DNA from: Natranaeroarchaeum aerophilus
Lineage (GTDB): Archaea; Halobacteriota; Halobacteria; Halobacteriales; Natronoarchaeaceae
Reading direction: 5' to 3'
NCBI RefSeq assembly: GCF_023638055.1
Contig: NZ_JAKRVY010000004.1
Span: 62,001 to 126,000 of the forward strand
Length of the DNA: 64,000 nt
In this document: one piece after another, positions 1 to 8,288 of the stretch
Layout of the letters: each line of letters begins with the position of its first letter
How positions within the stretch are numbered: position 1 is the first letter of the stretch
The notes under the pieces: generated by a model
What the model was told of the DNA's origin: nothing
What the model saw: the letters and a program-made list of their open reading frames with translations, nothing else
The model's database searches: none
Position numbers and translations under genes: made by a program

Positions 1-1
1 C

Positions 2-1354
2 GGCTGGAAGGGGATGGTCGTGACGCCAAGCCGTCGGTCGGCCGCGATGTACGGCGAACGCCTTCAGGAGCGCCGCGGTGAGGACGCTGTCGAGGTACTC
101 TACACAGCGACGAAGGACGACCCGGACCTCATCCAGCAGTTCCACACCGAAAACGAGGAACGCGACCAGATCGTCAAGCGATTCAAGGATCCAGACGAGA
201 ACCCGAGCCTGCTGGTCGTCCACGACATGCTGTTGACCGGGTTTGACGCCCCGATCCTGAAGACGATGTATCTCGACCGAAACCTCAAAAACCACAATCT
301 CATGCAGGCGATCGCCCGGACCAACCGGGTTGCCGAAAACAAGGAGAACGGCGAGATCGTTGATTTCCAGGGCGTCTTCGAGAACATCGACGAGGCCCTC
401 GATTACGACGCAGAGACGAAGGCCTACGCCGCTCGTGACAAGGAGGAGCTGTACGACGACCTGATCGATCAACTGGAGTCCGTCGTAGACATTTTCGATG
501 GCATTCCGATGGACGACTCGCAGGAAGCGACCAACGAGGCCGTCAACCGAATTAGCAAGCACCCCGAGCGACGGCAGTTCAAGCAGGGATTCCGCCGCCT
601 CCAGAATCTCTACGAATCCGTCGCGCCGGACCGCCGTCTGATCGAGGACGGGATTCAGGACCAGTACAAGTGGCTCAGCAAGATACAGGTCGCCTTCCAG
701 CGCACCACGTCGGGAACGGAGAGTCCTGAAGAGGATATGCAGGAGAAGACTCGCGAGATCCTCAACGAGAACGTTGACGTAGGCAAGATTCGCGACGACT
801 TTCCAACATACAAGCTCGGAGAGGAGTACCTCGAAGACGTCGAAGAACTCGACAATCCGGGGGTGAAAGCGTCCCAGATCGCACACGCCACACAGGACCA
901 TCTTCATCCGCGGATGGGGCAGAACCCACGGTATCAGCGACTTAGCGAGCGCGTTACCGAAATCGTTGAACGCTGGCAGGGGAAAGATCTCTCCGATCCT
1001 GAAGCGGTTGAGGCGCTGAAGTCCGTCGAGAAGGAGGTACTCGAAGTAGAGGAGGAAGCAGGTGAGGAGGCCGCTGAACGGGCGACCTATGCCATTGAAA
1101 CGCACCTGACCGAAGAATACGACGATGCTCTCGAAGACGACGAGAACGCCGCGGAGCTTGCGGCCGCTATCGTGGAAACCTTCGAGGACCGCATTGATTA
1201 CGGGTATCCCGGATGGGAGACGACACAGTCTACCGAACAGCAGATCACGAAACTCGTCTTCGACGTGGTGATCAAAGAGTTCGACCGTGCCGACCTCATT
1301 TCGGGATCGTTCGAGGACGATATTCGGACGTACCTGATCAGCAATTATGTCTGA
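2..1354 (+). CDS. hsdR: Type I restriction enzyme subunit R (HsdR), C-terminal part
   Basis: The frame is open from the window edge, so this is only the last ~450 residues of an HsdR, the ATP-driven translocase and nuclease subunit that works with HsdM and HsdS. Visible is the second RecA-like helicase lobe: DMLLTGFDAP near residue 75 (motif V region) and QAIARTNRV near residue 103 (motif VI), then a long acidic helical tail that in this family docks on the methylase core. The nuclease domain and first helicase lobe lie outside the window. The stop codon overlaps the next gene by 8 nt, so the two are probably co-translated. Assignment rests on these motifs and the Q-A-x-A-R-T-N-R spacing typical of type I enzymes. 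Confidence 0.9.
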   Translation, partial: GWKGMVVTPSRRSAAMYGERLQERRGEDAVEVLYTATKDDPDLIQQFHTENEERDQIVKRFKDPDENPSLLVVHDMLLTGFDAPILKTMYLDRNLKNHNLMQAIARTNRVAENKENGEIVDFQGVFENIDEALDYDAETKAYAARDKEELYDDLIDQLESVVDIFDGIPMDDSQEATNEAVNRISKHPERRQFKQGFRRLQNLYESVAPDRRLIEDGIQDQYKWLSKIQVAFQRTTSGTESPEEDMQEKTREILNENVDVGKIRDDFPTYKLGEEYLEDVEELDNPGVKASQIAHATQDHLHPRMGQNPRYQRLSERVTEIVERWQGKDLSDPEAVEALKSVEKEVLEVEEEAGEEAAERATYAIETHLTEEYDDALEDDENAAELAAAIVETFEDRIDYGYPGWETTQSTEQQITKLVFDVVIKEFDRADLISGSFEDDIRTYLISNYV

Positions 1355-2069
1355 GTCCACCCAGGGTGAGGCCACGCTTCTCGGGAAGACCGTACCGTAT
1401 GAGGTACGTCGGAGCAAGGAGGCGACCGAACCCCGGATCGACGTGGATATTCACGGCGTCCGAGTCGTGGTTCCTGAGGGCTCTTCAGCGGATCCAGAGA
1501 CCCTTCTCGCCGAGAACGGGGCGTGGGTCGTCGAGAAACAGTCCAAGTACGAACGGTTTCGCGAACAGGTCCCCGATCGAGAGTTTGCAGTCGGTGAAGC
1601 GTTTCCATATCGAGGGGAGCCCCACGAGATCGTCGTTGAGAAACGGCCCACCTCACGAGTGGTCGATAGAGAGTTCCGTCTCGCAAAACACCACGTCGAA
1701 CAGACCTCTATCAAACGGGCCCTGGAAACGCTGTATCGCCGTAAAGCTCGCGAGTGGTTCAAGGACCGAGCTGATCACTTCGCCGAGGAGATGGGTGTTG
1801 AGTACGAACAGATCGATATCCGGAATCAACGAACGAAGTGGGGGAGCTGTTCAACGTCGGGGACGCTCGGCCTCAACTGGCGGTTGATGATGGCCCCAGA
1901 AGAGGTTGCAGAGTATATTGTTGTCCACGAATTGGCGCATCTCCGCGAACAGAACCACACCGAGGAGTACTGGTCACTGGTCGCTGTACACGATCCCGAG
2001 TACGAATCTCACGCAGCTTGGCTCGAATCGAACAGTGCCCGTCTCGTCTTTTCGCAGGAGGACCTGTGA
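1347..2069 (+). CDS. SprT/YgjP-like zinc metallopeptidase
   Basis: A 240-residue protein with the zincin motif HELAH at about residues 194-198, a further His in REQNH just after it, and the upstream block RNQRTKWGSCS that is diagnostic of the YgjP (DUF45, M48-like) family. The two motif histidines, with the downstream His, should bind one zinc ion, and the motif Glu is the general base. The ATG lies inside the hsdR reading frame (8-nt overlap). Genes of this family commonly sit next to type I restriction subunits, where a proteolytic role in controlling or recycling the enzyme has been suggested; that role is inference here. No signal peptide is seen, so it should be cytoplasmic. Confidence 0.85.
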   Translation: MSESTQGEATLLGKTVPYEVRRSKEATEPRIDVDIHGVRVVVPEGSSADPETLLAENGAWVVEKQSKYERFREQVPDREFAVGEAFPYRGEPHEIVVEKRPTSRVVDREFRLAKHHVEQTSIKRALETLYRRKAREWFKDRADHFAEEMGVEYEQIDIRNQRTKWGSCSTSGTLGLNWRLMMAPEEVAEYIVVHELAHLREQNHTEEYWSLVAVHDPEYESHAAWLESNSARLVFSQEDL

Positions 2070-2410
2070 TCTAGGCTGTTCGGTGCCCACTGCACAGCTC
2101 ACACCTTGCGTGGTGGGGAGTATTTTTCAGAATAATACGTCGGCCGGGAGTTTGCTGAGCGAAGCAAACATTGATCGACTCTGTCGATCAGGAGTGAGCA
2201 AACGCGGTTTGTTTGCGAACTACGGGCGACGCACGACCGCAGAGAGTGCACCGGAAGACTCACACTGTTCGTCTTCCGAGCCCAGCCTCGCTTCGCTCGG
2301 CTGGACATCGGCCAGGGATTTGAACCCGAGGCAAACGCTCACTCCGTTCGCGTTTGCGTGATTCAAATCCCTCTGACGATTTCACTGCTCACTGTGGTTC
2401 ACAGTAGAAA
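2070..2410. other. Gene-poor, palindrome-rich island edge
   Basis: No convincing gene. The stretch holds several short inverted repeats: TGATCGA/TCGATCA (2172-2190), GCAAACA/TGTTTGC (2164-2216), CCAGCC/GGCTGG (2282-2304), and the larger element at 2315-2371. It also holds a partial match to the 3' end of the adjacent tRNA-Gly (TCGGCC then GGGATTTGAACCCG near 2309-2329, against the tRNA copy at 2415-2434). Such degenerate sequence between a restriction gene and a tRNA is what is left at the edge of an integrated element. No integrase gene is visible here. Confidence 0.5.
2315..2371. repeat. Nested inverted repeat with tRNA T-arm-like ends
   Basis: Outer arms GGGATTTGAA (2315-2324) and TTCAAATCCC (2362-2371) are perfect inverse copies, and inner arms GCAAACGC (2331-2338) and GCGTTTGC (2350-2357) are also perfect. 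Between them is TCACTCCGTTC. The outer arms read as a tRNA T-arm on each strand. The structure could form a cruciform in DNA or a hairpin in RNA. It may be an attachment-site relic or a member of a dispersed palindromic element. Confidence 0.6.
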
Positions 2411-2481
2411 TGCGTCGGCCGGGATTTGAACCCGGGCCATGAGCTTGGAAGGCTCAGGTCCTGCCACTAGACCACCGACGC
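2411..2481 (-). tRNA. tRNA-Gly (anticodon TCC)
   Basis: On the minus strand a complete cloverleaf can be drawn in 71 nt: acceptor GCGTCGG pairing with CCGACGC, discriminator A at 2411, D-arm GGTC...GACC, anticodon stem TGAGC/GCTCA with loop CTTCCAA (anticodon TCC, glycine GGA codon and wobble), and T-arm CCGGG TTCAAAT CCCGG. No CCA is encoded, which is usual in archaea. The 3' end faces the degenerate region and restriction genes, the usual side for integration into a tRNA. Confidence 0.96.
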
Positions 2482-2528
2482 GCACATGGTGAAACGCATC
2501 GGGAGTCAAGACCCGATACGCTGTACCG

Positions 2529-2545
2529 GTGGGCCGTAGGCCCAC
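2529..2545 (-). terminator. Perfect 7-bp hairpin downstream of the methyltransferase
   Basis: GTGGGCC, loop GTA, GGCCCAC forms a perfect compact stem-loop 34 nt past the methyltransferase stop on the minus strand. There is no strong T-run after it, so a terminator role is only one option; RNA 3'-end stabilisation or separation from the tRNA gene is equally possible. Confidence 0.35.
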
Positions 2546-2578
2546 ACCAGCGTGCACCCTATCGTAATCCGCCGTCCA

Positions 2579-3226
2579 TTAAGGGCGTTTCCCTTTCGGT
2601 CCGACGACTGCGTAGCAGTTGCCACTGGAGAGGAAGACGTCGAGTGGATCGAGCGCGCTCCGGTCGAGATCAGCGCGGAACTCTTCGGGATCGTAGATGT
2701 GGTAGAATCGGTCGACTGCCTCGCCACCGGGAAGCGTCCACTCGACCGTTGTATCGAAGCCCTCGTCGGCGTCAAACGTGTCGTGTGCCGTGCTCCACGC
2801 CGAGACGAGCGCCCTGCCGTCGGGGGCAAGCACCCGCGCCAGTTCGTCGAGACTGGCGACCCGATCCGTCCGGGTGGGCACGTGATGGAGCGTGGCGACG
2901 TAGACGGCGAGGTCCACTGCACTGGTCGTGAGGGGAAGCCGCGATGCGTCGCCCTGTACGAGTTCGACGTCGAAGCCACGCTCGCGGCGGCGATCACGCG
3001 CAGTTTCGAGCAGCCCACGGCTCACGTCGACGCCGAGCACGCGGTCGACATGCGCCGTGAGCGCTTCGGCGTGACGGCCGTTTCCACAGCCGAGATCAAG
3101 CCCGACGGAACCCGTGCGGTCGGAAAGAAACTCCTCGATTTCCGGCCAGGCGTACTCGCGAGTCTTGGCGAAATGGCTCGCGATCTCGTCGTAGGTGTCG
3201 CGAACGTCGGCCGTCGAGCGGTCCAT
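2579..3226 (-). CDS. Class I SAM methyltransferase, Trm9/ALKBH8-like
   Basis: 215 residues with the SAM-binding motif I GLDLGCGNGRH near residue 45, an acidic motif II, and a post-motif block LHHVPT. Near the C-terminus is RFYHIYDPEEF, resembling the RYYHLY..GEL block of Trm9/ALKBH8 enzymes, which methylate 5-carboxymethyluridine at the tRNA wobble position with the zinc protein Trm112. The ATG at 3226 is chosen because the protein begins MDRSTADVRDTYDEIA, the usual N-terminal helix; the frame stays open upstream but that part reads as antisense of the pilus gene. Cytoplasmic. The tRNA substrate is inferred from similarity and not proven; a general SAM methyltransferase is the safe call. Confidence 0.75.
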   Translation of the reverse strand: MDRSTADVRDTYDEIASHFAKTREYAWPEIEEFLSDRTGSVGLDLGCGNGRHAEALTAHVDRVLGVDVSRGLLETARDRRRERGFDVELVQGDASRLPLTTSAVDLAVYVATLHHVPTRTDRVASLDELARVLAPDGRALVSAWSTAHDTFDADEGFDTTVEWTLPGGEAVDRFYHIYDPEEFRADLDRSALDPLDVFLSSGNCYAVVGPKGKRP

Positions 3227-3264
3227 ACCCGAAGAAGGATCGGTATCGACAAAACAGCGACGGC

Positions 3265-5367
3265 TCAGAGGAAGAGGAAGACGAGGTAGGCGATCGAGAG
3301 CAACACGGCGGCGTGTTTCGCGCCGTCTTTGATCGACCCGCCACTCATCTGTCCGGCGATCAGCCCCGAGAAAACGGCCTGGATTGCGGTCGTGTGGAAG
3401 AACACGAGCGTGTAGGCAGTCTCGTTGACCGAGCCGAGTTCGTCGAGGACGCCGCCGAAGCCGACCTGTCCGGCGGCACCGGTCGATTCCGGAAGGACGC
3501 TGTCGTCCGGGAGGCTGGGGATGAGTACCAGATCCAGCGCGGCGATGATGACGAGGAAGACGCCGAAGGCGACGTAGACGACGACAACGTAGGTGAGCAT
3601 CTCCTGGGTCCGTGCTCGCTGGAGACGACGGTCGGCTTTCGCCTGTCCGGCCGCGATCCGGAGGACGCGGGCGAGGTCGCCACTCGCGTTCATCGCGTGC
3701 ACGATGAGTGTCACGGTTCGAGAAACGGTCTTCGTTCGGACGCGCGTCTCGAACCGTCGGAGCGCCGTGGTGACGTTCGCGCCCCACTGGATGTCCGCCC
3801 AGACGCGGTCGAGTTCGTTGTTGAGCGCACCCAGATCGCTCCCGCGGACGCGGCCGAGGCTCTCGATAACCGTCATTCCGGCGTCGTTGACGCTTGCCAG
3901 CCGATCCATCAGATCGGGGATGATGGCCTCGATTGCCGCGATCCGGCGGCGATGAATCTCGTAGACGATGGCGAAGCTCCCGATAACGAACAGCGCCGAC
4001 TGAATGAGGATGTCGTCGAGCACCACCACCAGCGGAATGCCGAGTGATACCGTCCAGTAGAGCCGGAGGACGCCGACGACAACCACAAACGGGACAGTCA
4101 CCCAGAGGACGGTCACCGGCCGGTCGATCGCCGTTCGTACCGGTTGTCCGAGCACGTCCCGGAGCCAGCGGAGTTGCCGGTACAACTGCACGTTGCGGAG
4201 GTTCTCTGCGCGCTGGTCGTTCCGGGAAGCGGTCCGTCCTCCGTCCGTACGGGCAGTGTCAGCAGCGCTCTGGCGGATTCCAGATAGGTGTTCGACCGAC
4301 GAAGCAATCCCGCTGACGGCATCTCCGGCCGACTGTTCGCCCATCACTGTCGTCAGGTAGAGCATGAACCCGAGATTCGCGAGCGGCAAGAGCACGTAGA
4401 CGAACAGCCGGAGGAAATCGAGTGTGTCGGTGACGGCGATGCCGATGACGACGAGGATCGTGATCAAAAAGAGTGGTCCGGCAACAAGCACCGTAACGTA
4501 GGCCTCTGCGAGCGTGGCCAGCTCGTTGAGCAGCTGTTCTTGCTGGGCCTCGGCTTCCTCCTGAAACGACTCGTGTTCTCCTTCGAGAAATTCAGCAAGG
4601 CTCTGTCCGCTCTTGAGGACGCTCGCCAGGTTCTCACAGAACTCTTTGAACTGCGGGCTGGGCGTCTGCTCGCCCATCGTCTGGATCGCCGTCACGACGT
4701 CCTTGCCGAACAGGTCCATGTGGCGCACGCCGACGGCAAACTCCTCGGCGGCGGCATCGTAGACGTGCTCGGTCTCGGCGAGAATTCGCATTACCTGTGG
4801 GAGCTCCATACCGCTTCGGGAGAGTGCGTACATGAACGCGACCGCCTGTGGCAGGTTGGCCTCGATCCGTGCACTGCGTGCGTCCGCCACGTTGGTCGGA
4901 TACCACCAGCGGAACCAGTAGACACCCCCCGCGAACAGCGCGCCGACGAGTAGACAGCTGATCACGAGGATCGTCGCCCACTGTACTGTCGGCAACTCGG
5001 CACTACCGCCAATACCTGCCAGGAAGTGGAGTGCTGCAGGGAGCTCGGCTACGAGGGCCTCCGGACTGGTCGTCAGGAGACGTCGGACTCCCCGTGCGAC
5101 GTGAATGCCGAGGACCACGCCGACCAGCCCGCCGAGAACCGCATACAGAACCGTCTTGACGGCGTAGATCCGATACGTGGTGGCGAACTGTGCCTGCCTG
5201 AGCCGACGCTCGTGGCGGAGACGTTTTCTGCCAGCCATGTCGAGACGGTCCGCGAACGCAACGATCGAGAGCCGTGTCACGACCCGGTTTGCCCGTTCGC
5301 TGAGGATGGCAAACAGTGGCGGTGCAGTCAACAGCGCCACGAGCGCGACCGAGAGAGAGACCCACAT
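3265..5367 (-). CDS. pilC: Type IV pilus/TadC-family membrane assembly protein (PilC-like)
   Basis: A 700-residue membrane protein that starts with a transmembrane segment and has two copies of the T2SS F fold, each an acidic helical bundle followed by paired membrane helices (around residues 170-340 and 480-690). This is the inner-membrane platform of archaeal type IV pilus and archaellum machines, which binds the assembly ATPase and extrudes pilin subunits. It follows the ATPase gene with a 4-nt gap, an order conserved in haloarchaeal PilB-PilC pairs. The double-domain length matches haloarchaeal PilC proteins. No pilin with a class III signal peptide lies nearby, so substrates are probably encoded elsewhere. 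Confidence 0.85.
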   Translation of the reverse strand: MWVSLSVALVALLTAPPLFAILSERANRVVTRLSIVAFADRLDMAGRKRLRHERRLRQAQFATTYRIYAVKTVLYAVLGGLVGVVLGIHVARGVRRLLTTSPEALVAELPAALHFLAGIGGSAELPTVQWATILVISCLLVGALFAGGVYWFRWWYPTNVADARSARIEANLPQAVAFMYALSRSGMELPQVMRILAETEHVYDAAAEEFAVGVRHMDLFGKDVVTAIQTMGEQTPSPQFKEFCENLASVLKSGQSLAEFLEGEHESFQEEAEAQQEQLLNELATLAEAYVTVLVAGPLFLITILVVIGIAVTDTLDFLRLFVYVLLPLANLGFMLYLTTVMGEQSAGDAVSGIASSVEHLSGIRQSAADTARTDGGRTASRNDQRAENLRNVQLYRQLRWLRDVLGQPVRTAIDRPVTVLWVTVPFVVVVGVLRLYWTVSLGIPLVVVLDDILIQSALFVIGSFAIVYEIHRRRIAAIEAIIPDLMDRLASVNDAGMTVIESLGRVRGSDLGALNNELDRVWADIQWGANVTTALRRFETRVRTKTVSRTVTLIVHAMNASGDLARVLRIAAGQAKADRRLQRARTQEMLTYVVVVYVAFGVFLVIIAALDLVLIPSLPDDSVLPESTGAAGQVGFGGVLDELGSVNETAYTLVFFHTTAIQAVFSGLIAGQMSGGSIKDGAKHAAVLLSIAYLVFLFL

Positions 5368-5371
5368 ACTG

Positions 5372-7063
5372 TCACTCGGCGGGAGGTGTTGGCCGATCCA
5401 TTTCGTCGTTCTCTATGCGCTCGATTACGGCATCAGGGTCGGCGTAGTAGTCGTTGACTAGCGCGGTGAACCGCCGGTAGCCGCTGATATCGTTCTCCCA
5501 GAGGTACTCCAGGAAGGTCCGTCGGTTTCGTAACTCCGATAGCAACTGTGACTGTGACCAAGCGCGGTCTTCCCGGATCTCTTCCAGAACAATACTGCTC
5601 CCGCTTTCGGTAAACGTGTCGTCGCTCGCGTCCCATCTGTAGCTCGTCGAGTAGTCGAGTTCGCCGGTGCGCTGGTCGACGCCCTCGATCTCGGCGATCG
5701 TCTTGTTCCGTCGGACCCGCTCGTCGTCAAACCTGGTCAGTGTCTGTACGCAGAGGACGTCGAGGGACTGGACCATCGACCGGGGGACGTTTATTGGATC
5801 GTTCTCCAGTCTGTTGATCACCGTCTGTACCGAGTCGGCGTGCATCGTCGAGTAGGTCGTGTGGCCGGTGTTCATCGCCTGGAAAAGCGTGATCGCCTCG
5901 TCGCCACGCACCTCCCCAACGATGATGTACTCCGGCCGATGTCGGAGTGCGGAGCGCAACAGGTCGTACATCGTGATGTCGTTGCCCTCGTGGATCCGCT
6001 CTCTCGTGACGCTTGACAGCCAGTTATCGTGGTACAGCGTCAGTTCGCGGGTGTCCTCGATCGAGAGTACTTTCGAGCGCGGCGGGATGAACATCGAGAT
6101 GGCGTTCATCGAGGTGGTTTTCCCCGAGGCAGTCCCACCGGCGAAGATCAGCGACTTGTTGTGCTCGATCGCAAGCCAGAGAAAGGCCATCTGGTCGACG
6201 TTGAAGGTGCCGTACTCCAGCAGATCGATCGGCGTGAACGGCTCCTCGGAGTACTTGCGGATGGTAAACGCCGAGCCGCGAGGTGTCACTTCCTCGCCGA
6301 GTGCGAGTTCTGCCCGACTCCCGTCGGGGAGTGTGCTCTCGACCATCGGCTCGCCGACGCTGATGTGCCGCCCTGACTGCTGGGCAAGGCGGGTCACGAA
6401 GTTATCGAGCGCCCCTTTCTCGAAGGAGACGTTCGTCTCGATGTCGGTGTAGTCGTCGTGATAGACGAAGATCGGTAGTTCGTACCCATCACATGAAATA
6501 TCCTCGATATGCGGGTCGTGGATAATCGGATCGATCTTGCCGTAACCTCGGAACGATCGATAGAGGTAGTAAAACAGTCTGTAGAAGCCGACAGTATCGA
6601 TCTCGACGCCGTATCGTTCGAGGTGGTCGCGGAGCTCCTCGACCAGCACCGCCTCGACGTTTTCGGTGTCGATATCACCCCGATAGACGAGTGGGTCGCG
6701 GATATCGTCGAACAGCGTTTCGAGCAGCTCGTACTCGTCGTCGTCCAGTTCGGGTTCGACGACGTGGTAGCGCTTGCGGTTGCGCTCCCGGTCGTGGTTG
6801 ATCGAGACGAAGGCGAAGGGGGCGTTCACCCAGTATCGGTCGATTTCGTCGTACCCGTCGAGTCCGGTAAAGGACAGTAATGGGCCATGCTCTCCCGGCC
6901 GATATCGATCGACATCGATCGTCGACCCTTTCAGCAGATCGAGGGCTCGTCGCAGTCGCTGCCCGAGTGACTCCTGGGTTGCGCTCCCGTCCGCGGTAGC
7001 GTCCGCTGTCGGTACGTCGTCCATTCCGAGCGGGATCGAACCGGGGTCAGTATCGTCTGTCAT
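5372..7063 (-). CDS. pilB: Type II/IV secretion ATPase (PilB-like)
   Basis: 563 residues. The C-terminal ATPase core has Walker A GGTASGKTTS near residue 303, the box SIEDTREL, and a Walker B-like IIVGEVRGDEA near residue 376, with the HTTYSTMHADS block of VirB11/GspE ATPases after it. The N-terminal ~230 residues form the archaeal-specific acidic domain. It powers pilus assembly through the PilC-like protein encoded directly downstream. An A/T-rich TTTAAG element around 7128-7136 is a plausible TATA box, giving a leader of roughly 40 nt. The pair resembles haloarchaeal PilB3-PilC3; the paralogue number is not something sequence alone can settle. Confidence 0.88.
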   Translation of the reverse strand: MTDDTDPGSIPLGMDDVPTADATADGSATQESLGQRLRRALDLLKGSTIDVDRYRPGEHGPLLSFTGLDGYDEIDRYWVNAPFAFVSINHDRERNRKRYHVVEPELDDDEYELLETLFDDIRDPLVYRGDIDTENVEAVLVEELRDHLERYGVEIDTVGFYRLFYYLYRSFRGYGKIDPIIHDPHIEDISCDGYELPIFVYHDDYTDIETNVSFEKGALDNFVTRLAQQSGRHISVGEPMVESTLPDGSRAELALGEEVTPRGSAFTIRKYSEEPFTPIDLLEYGTFNVDQMAFLWLAIEHNKSLIFAGGTASGKTTSMNAISMFIPPRSKVLSIEDTRELTLYHDNWLSSVTRERIHEGNDITMYDLLRSALRHRPEYIIVGEVRGDEAITLFQAMNTGHTTYSTMHADSVQTVINRLENDPINVPRSMVQSLDVLCVQTLTRFDDERVRRNKTIAEIEGVDQRTGELDYSTSYRWDASDDTFTESGSSIVLEEIREDRAWSQSQLLSELRNRRTFLEYLWENDISGYRRFTALVNDYYADPDAVIERIENDEMDRPTPPAE

Positions 7064-7149
7064 GCATCGGGCTCTCGCTGTCGTCTATCGACACGGCGTT
7101 GTCTGTCGCGGTACAATGTAGCCGACTCCCTTAAATTGGGCGGGCGAAC

Positions 7150-7668
7150 TCAGGCAAGGTCGACGGTCAACAGTATCCACGAGAGCGCCCCGAGTACGAC
7201 CAGACCGATCGGAATCGGGAGTCCACCGCCGAACTCGCCGTGTGTGATGATAGCGACCGTCGACGCCGACAGCGCGATCGTCGCTCCGGCGAGCAACGCC
7301 CCCATGACCCGGACCGGACTTCGCGGGAGCCGCTCGGTTACCCACTTCTCGCGGAGGTACATGACGACGCTGAGCCCGACCGCAGCGAGAACGAACAGCG
7401 CGCCGACGATCCAGAGGTTGTACACCATCATGGGGTCTCCTTCTACCAGACTTCGGGCAGCCATCGGGTGATCGATGGAGAGCCCCTCATCGCCCGGTAG
7501 CTCGACGCCCAACAAATACCGTAGCTGGACGAACGGGAATCGAATCGAGAGGATAGTGACCTCGCCCTCGATAATCGTCGCGTACGTCACGTTCCACGGC
7601 AGCAGTGCCGCGAGCCACGCGGAGACGACTGCCAGTTCACCGGCGTATTCAGAGCGGACCCAGGCCAT
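7150..7668 (-). CDS. Conserved haloarchaeal four-helix membrane protein
   Basis: 172 residues, recognisable as a haloarchaeal family opening with a short MAWVRSEYAGELAVVSAW-type start, then hydrophobic segments around residues 12-32, 93-118, 130-150 and 153-172. A periplasm-facing loop with FPFVQLRY follows the first helix. No catalytic motif is visible and function is unknown. It lies upstream of pilB on the same strand with an 86-nt gap containing its own promoter-like element, so a link to pili is only positional. A TTTTATG box near 7693-7699 lies about 27 nt before the ATG, consistent with a leaderless transcript divergent from the next gene. Confidence 0.7.
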   Translation of the reverse strand: MAWVRSEYAGELAVVSAWLAALLPWNVTYATIIEGEVTILSIRFPFVQLRYLLGVELPGDEGLSIDHPMAARSLVEGDPMMVYNLWIVGALFVLAAVGLSVVMYLREKWVTERLPRSPVRVMGALLAGATIALSASTVAIITHGEFGGGLPIPIGLVVLGALSWILLTVDLA

Positions 7669-7797
7669 GCAGGAGGACGCTGCGGAGCGTACATAAAATC
7701 AACCATCACGCTCCAGTGACCCTTGCCGTGGGGTGGTCGTGGTATTCCCCGCAGGCGTTACGTTCATTGCCAGCGAGGACATATCGCTCGACAGGGA

Positions 7798-8271
7798 ATG
7801 AGGCGCGACTACTTTACACTGGAGGCGAAGAACATCGACTGGATCGACGACGACGGCGAGCCCGCCCAGCCGCAGGTAACGATCGATTTCGATGGGCCAG
7901 GGACGACACTCCGAGAGCGCCTCACGGACGTAAACGGTGACCTGCTCGCCGCCGAAGACACTGACGTCGCCTTCCGGCTTCAATCGCCACCCGATGCCGA
8001 GGACGCGGCTGGCGTCGTTAGCGTGACGAACCGGACGACTGGCGACTTCGTCCTCGAACTCAACGAGGACGCCGACGATGTCCTGGCGTTCATTCGGGCT
8101 GCACGACGCTACGGCGAGCACGACCCGGACAGTGACGGTCGATACGGTGTCCGATTACGGATCGACGGGGACGAACTGCTGTCATATGATAAAGAGACGT
8201 TCCTCGTCTACAACGAGGAGGGGAACTTGCTGCGAAAGCACAGTCTCATCCCGAGCGGCGTCGAGCTGTAG
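7798..8271 (+). CDS. DUF5793-like haloarchaeal protein
   Basis: 157 residues starting MRRDYFTLEAKNIDW, a start typical of a small acidic haloarchaeal family (DUF5793 by recall). It is all soluble, Asp/Glu rich, with alternating short beta strands and a final block LLSYDKETFLVYNEEGNLL. No metal or nucleotide motif is visible. The ATG at 7798 is preferred over an upstream in-frame start because homologues recalled begin at this methionine. Divergent from the upstream membrane protein and convergent with the glycosylase gene 17 nt downstream. Function unknown. Confidence 0.7.
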   Translation: MRRDYFTLEAKNIDWIDDDGEPAQPQVTIDFDGPGTTLRERLTDVNGDLLAAEDTDVAFRLQSPPDAEDAAGVVSVTNRTTGDFVLELNEDADDVLAFIRAARRYGEHDPDSDGRYGVRLRIDGDELLSYDKETFLVYNEEGNLLRKHSLIPSGVEL

Positions 8272-8288
8272 GACGACTTTTTCCGCGC

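Noticed and set aside
2579-3787. Longer start of the methyltransferase at 3787
   Set aside because: The first 187 codons are antisense to pilC, low complexity Arg/Ser, and end just before a normal methyltransferase N-terminus.
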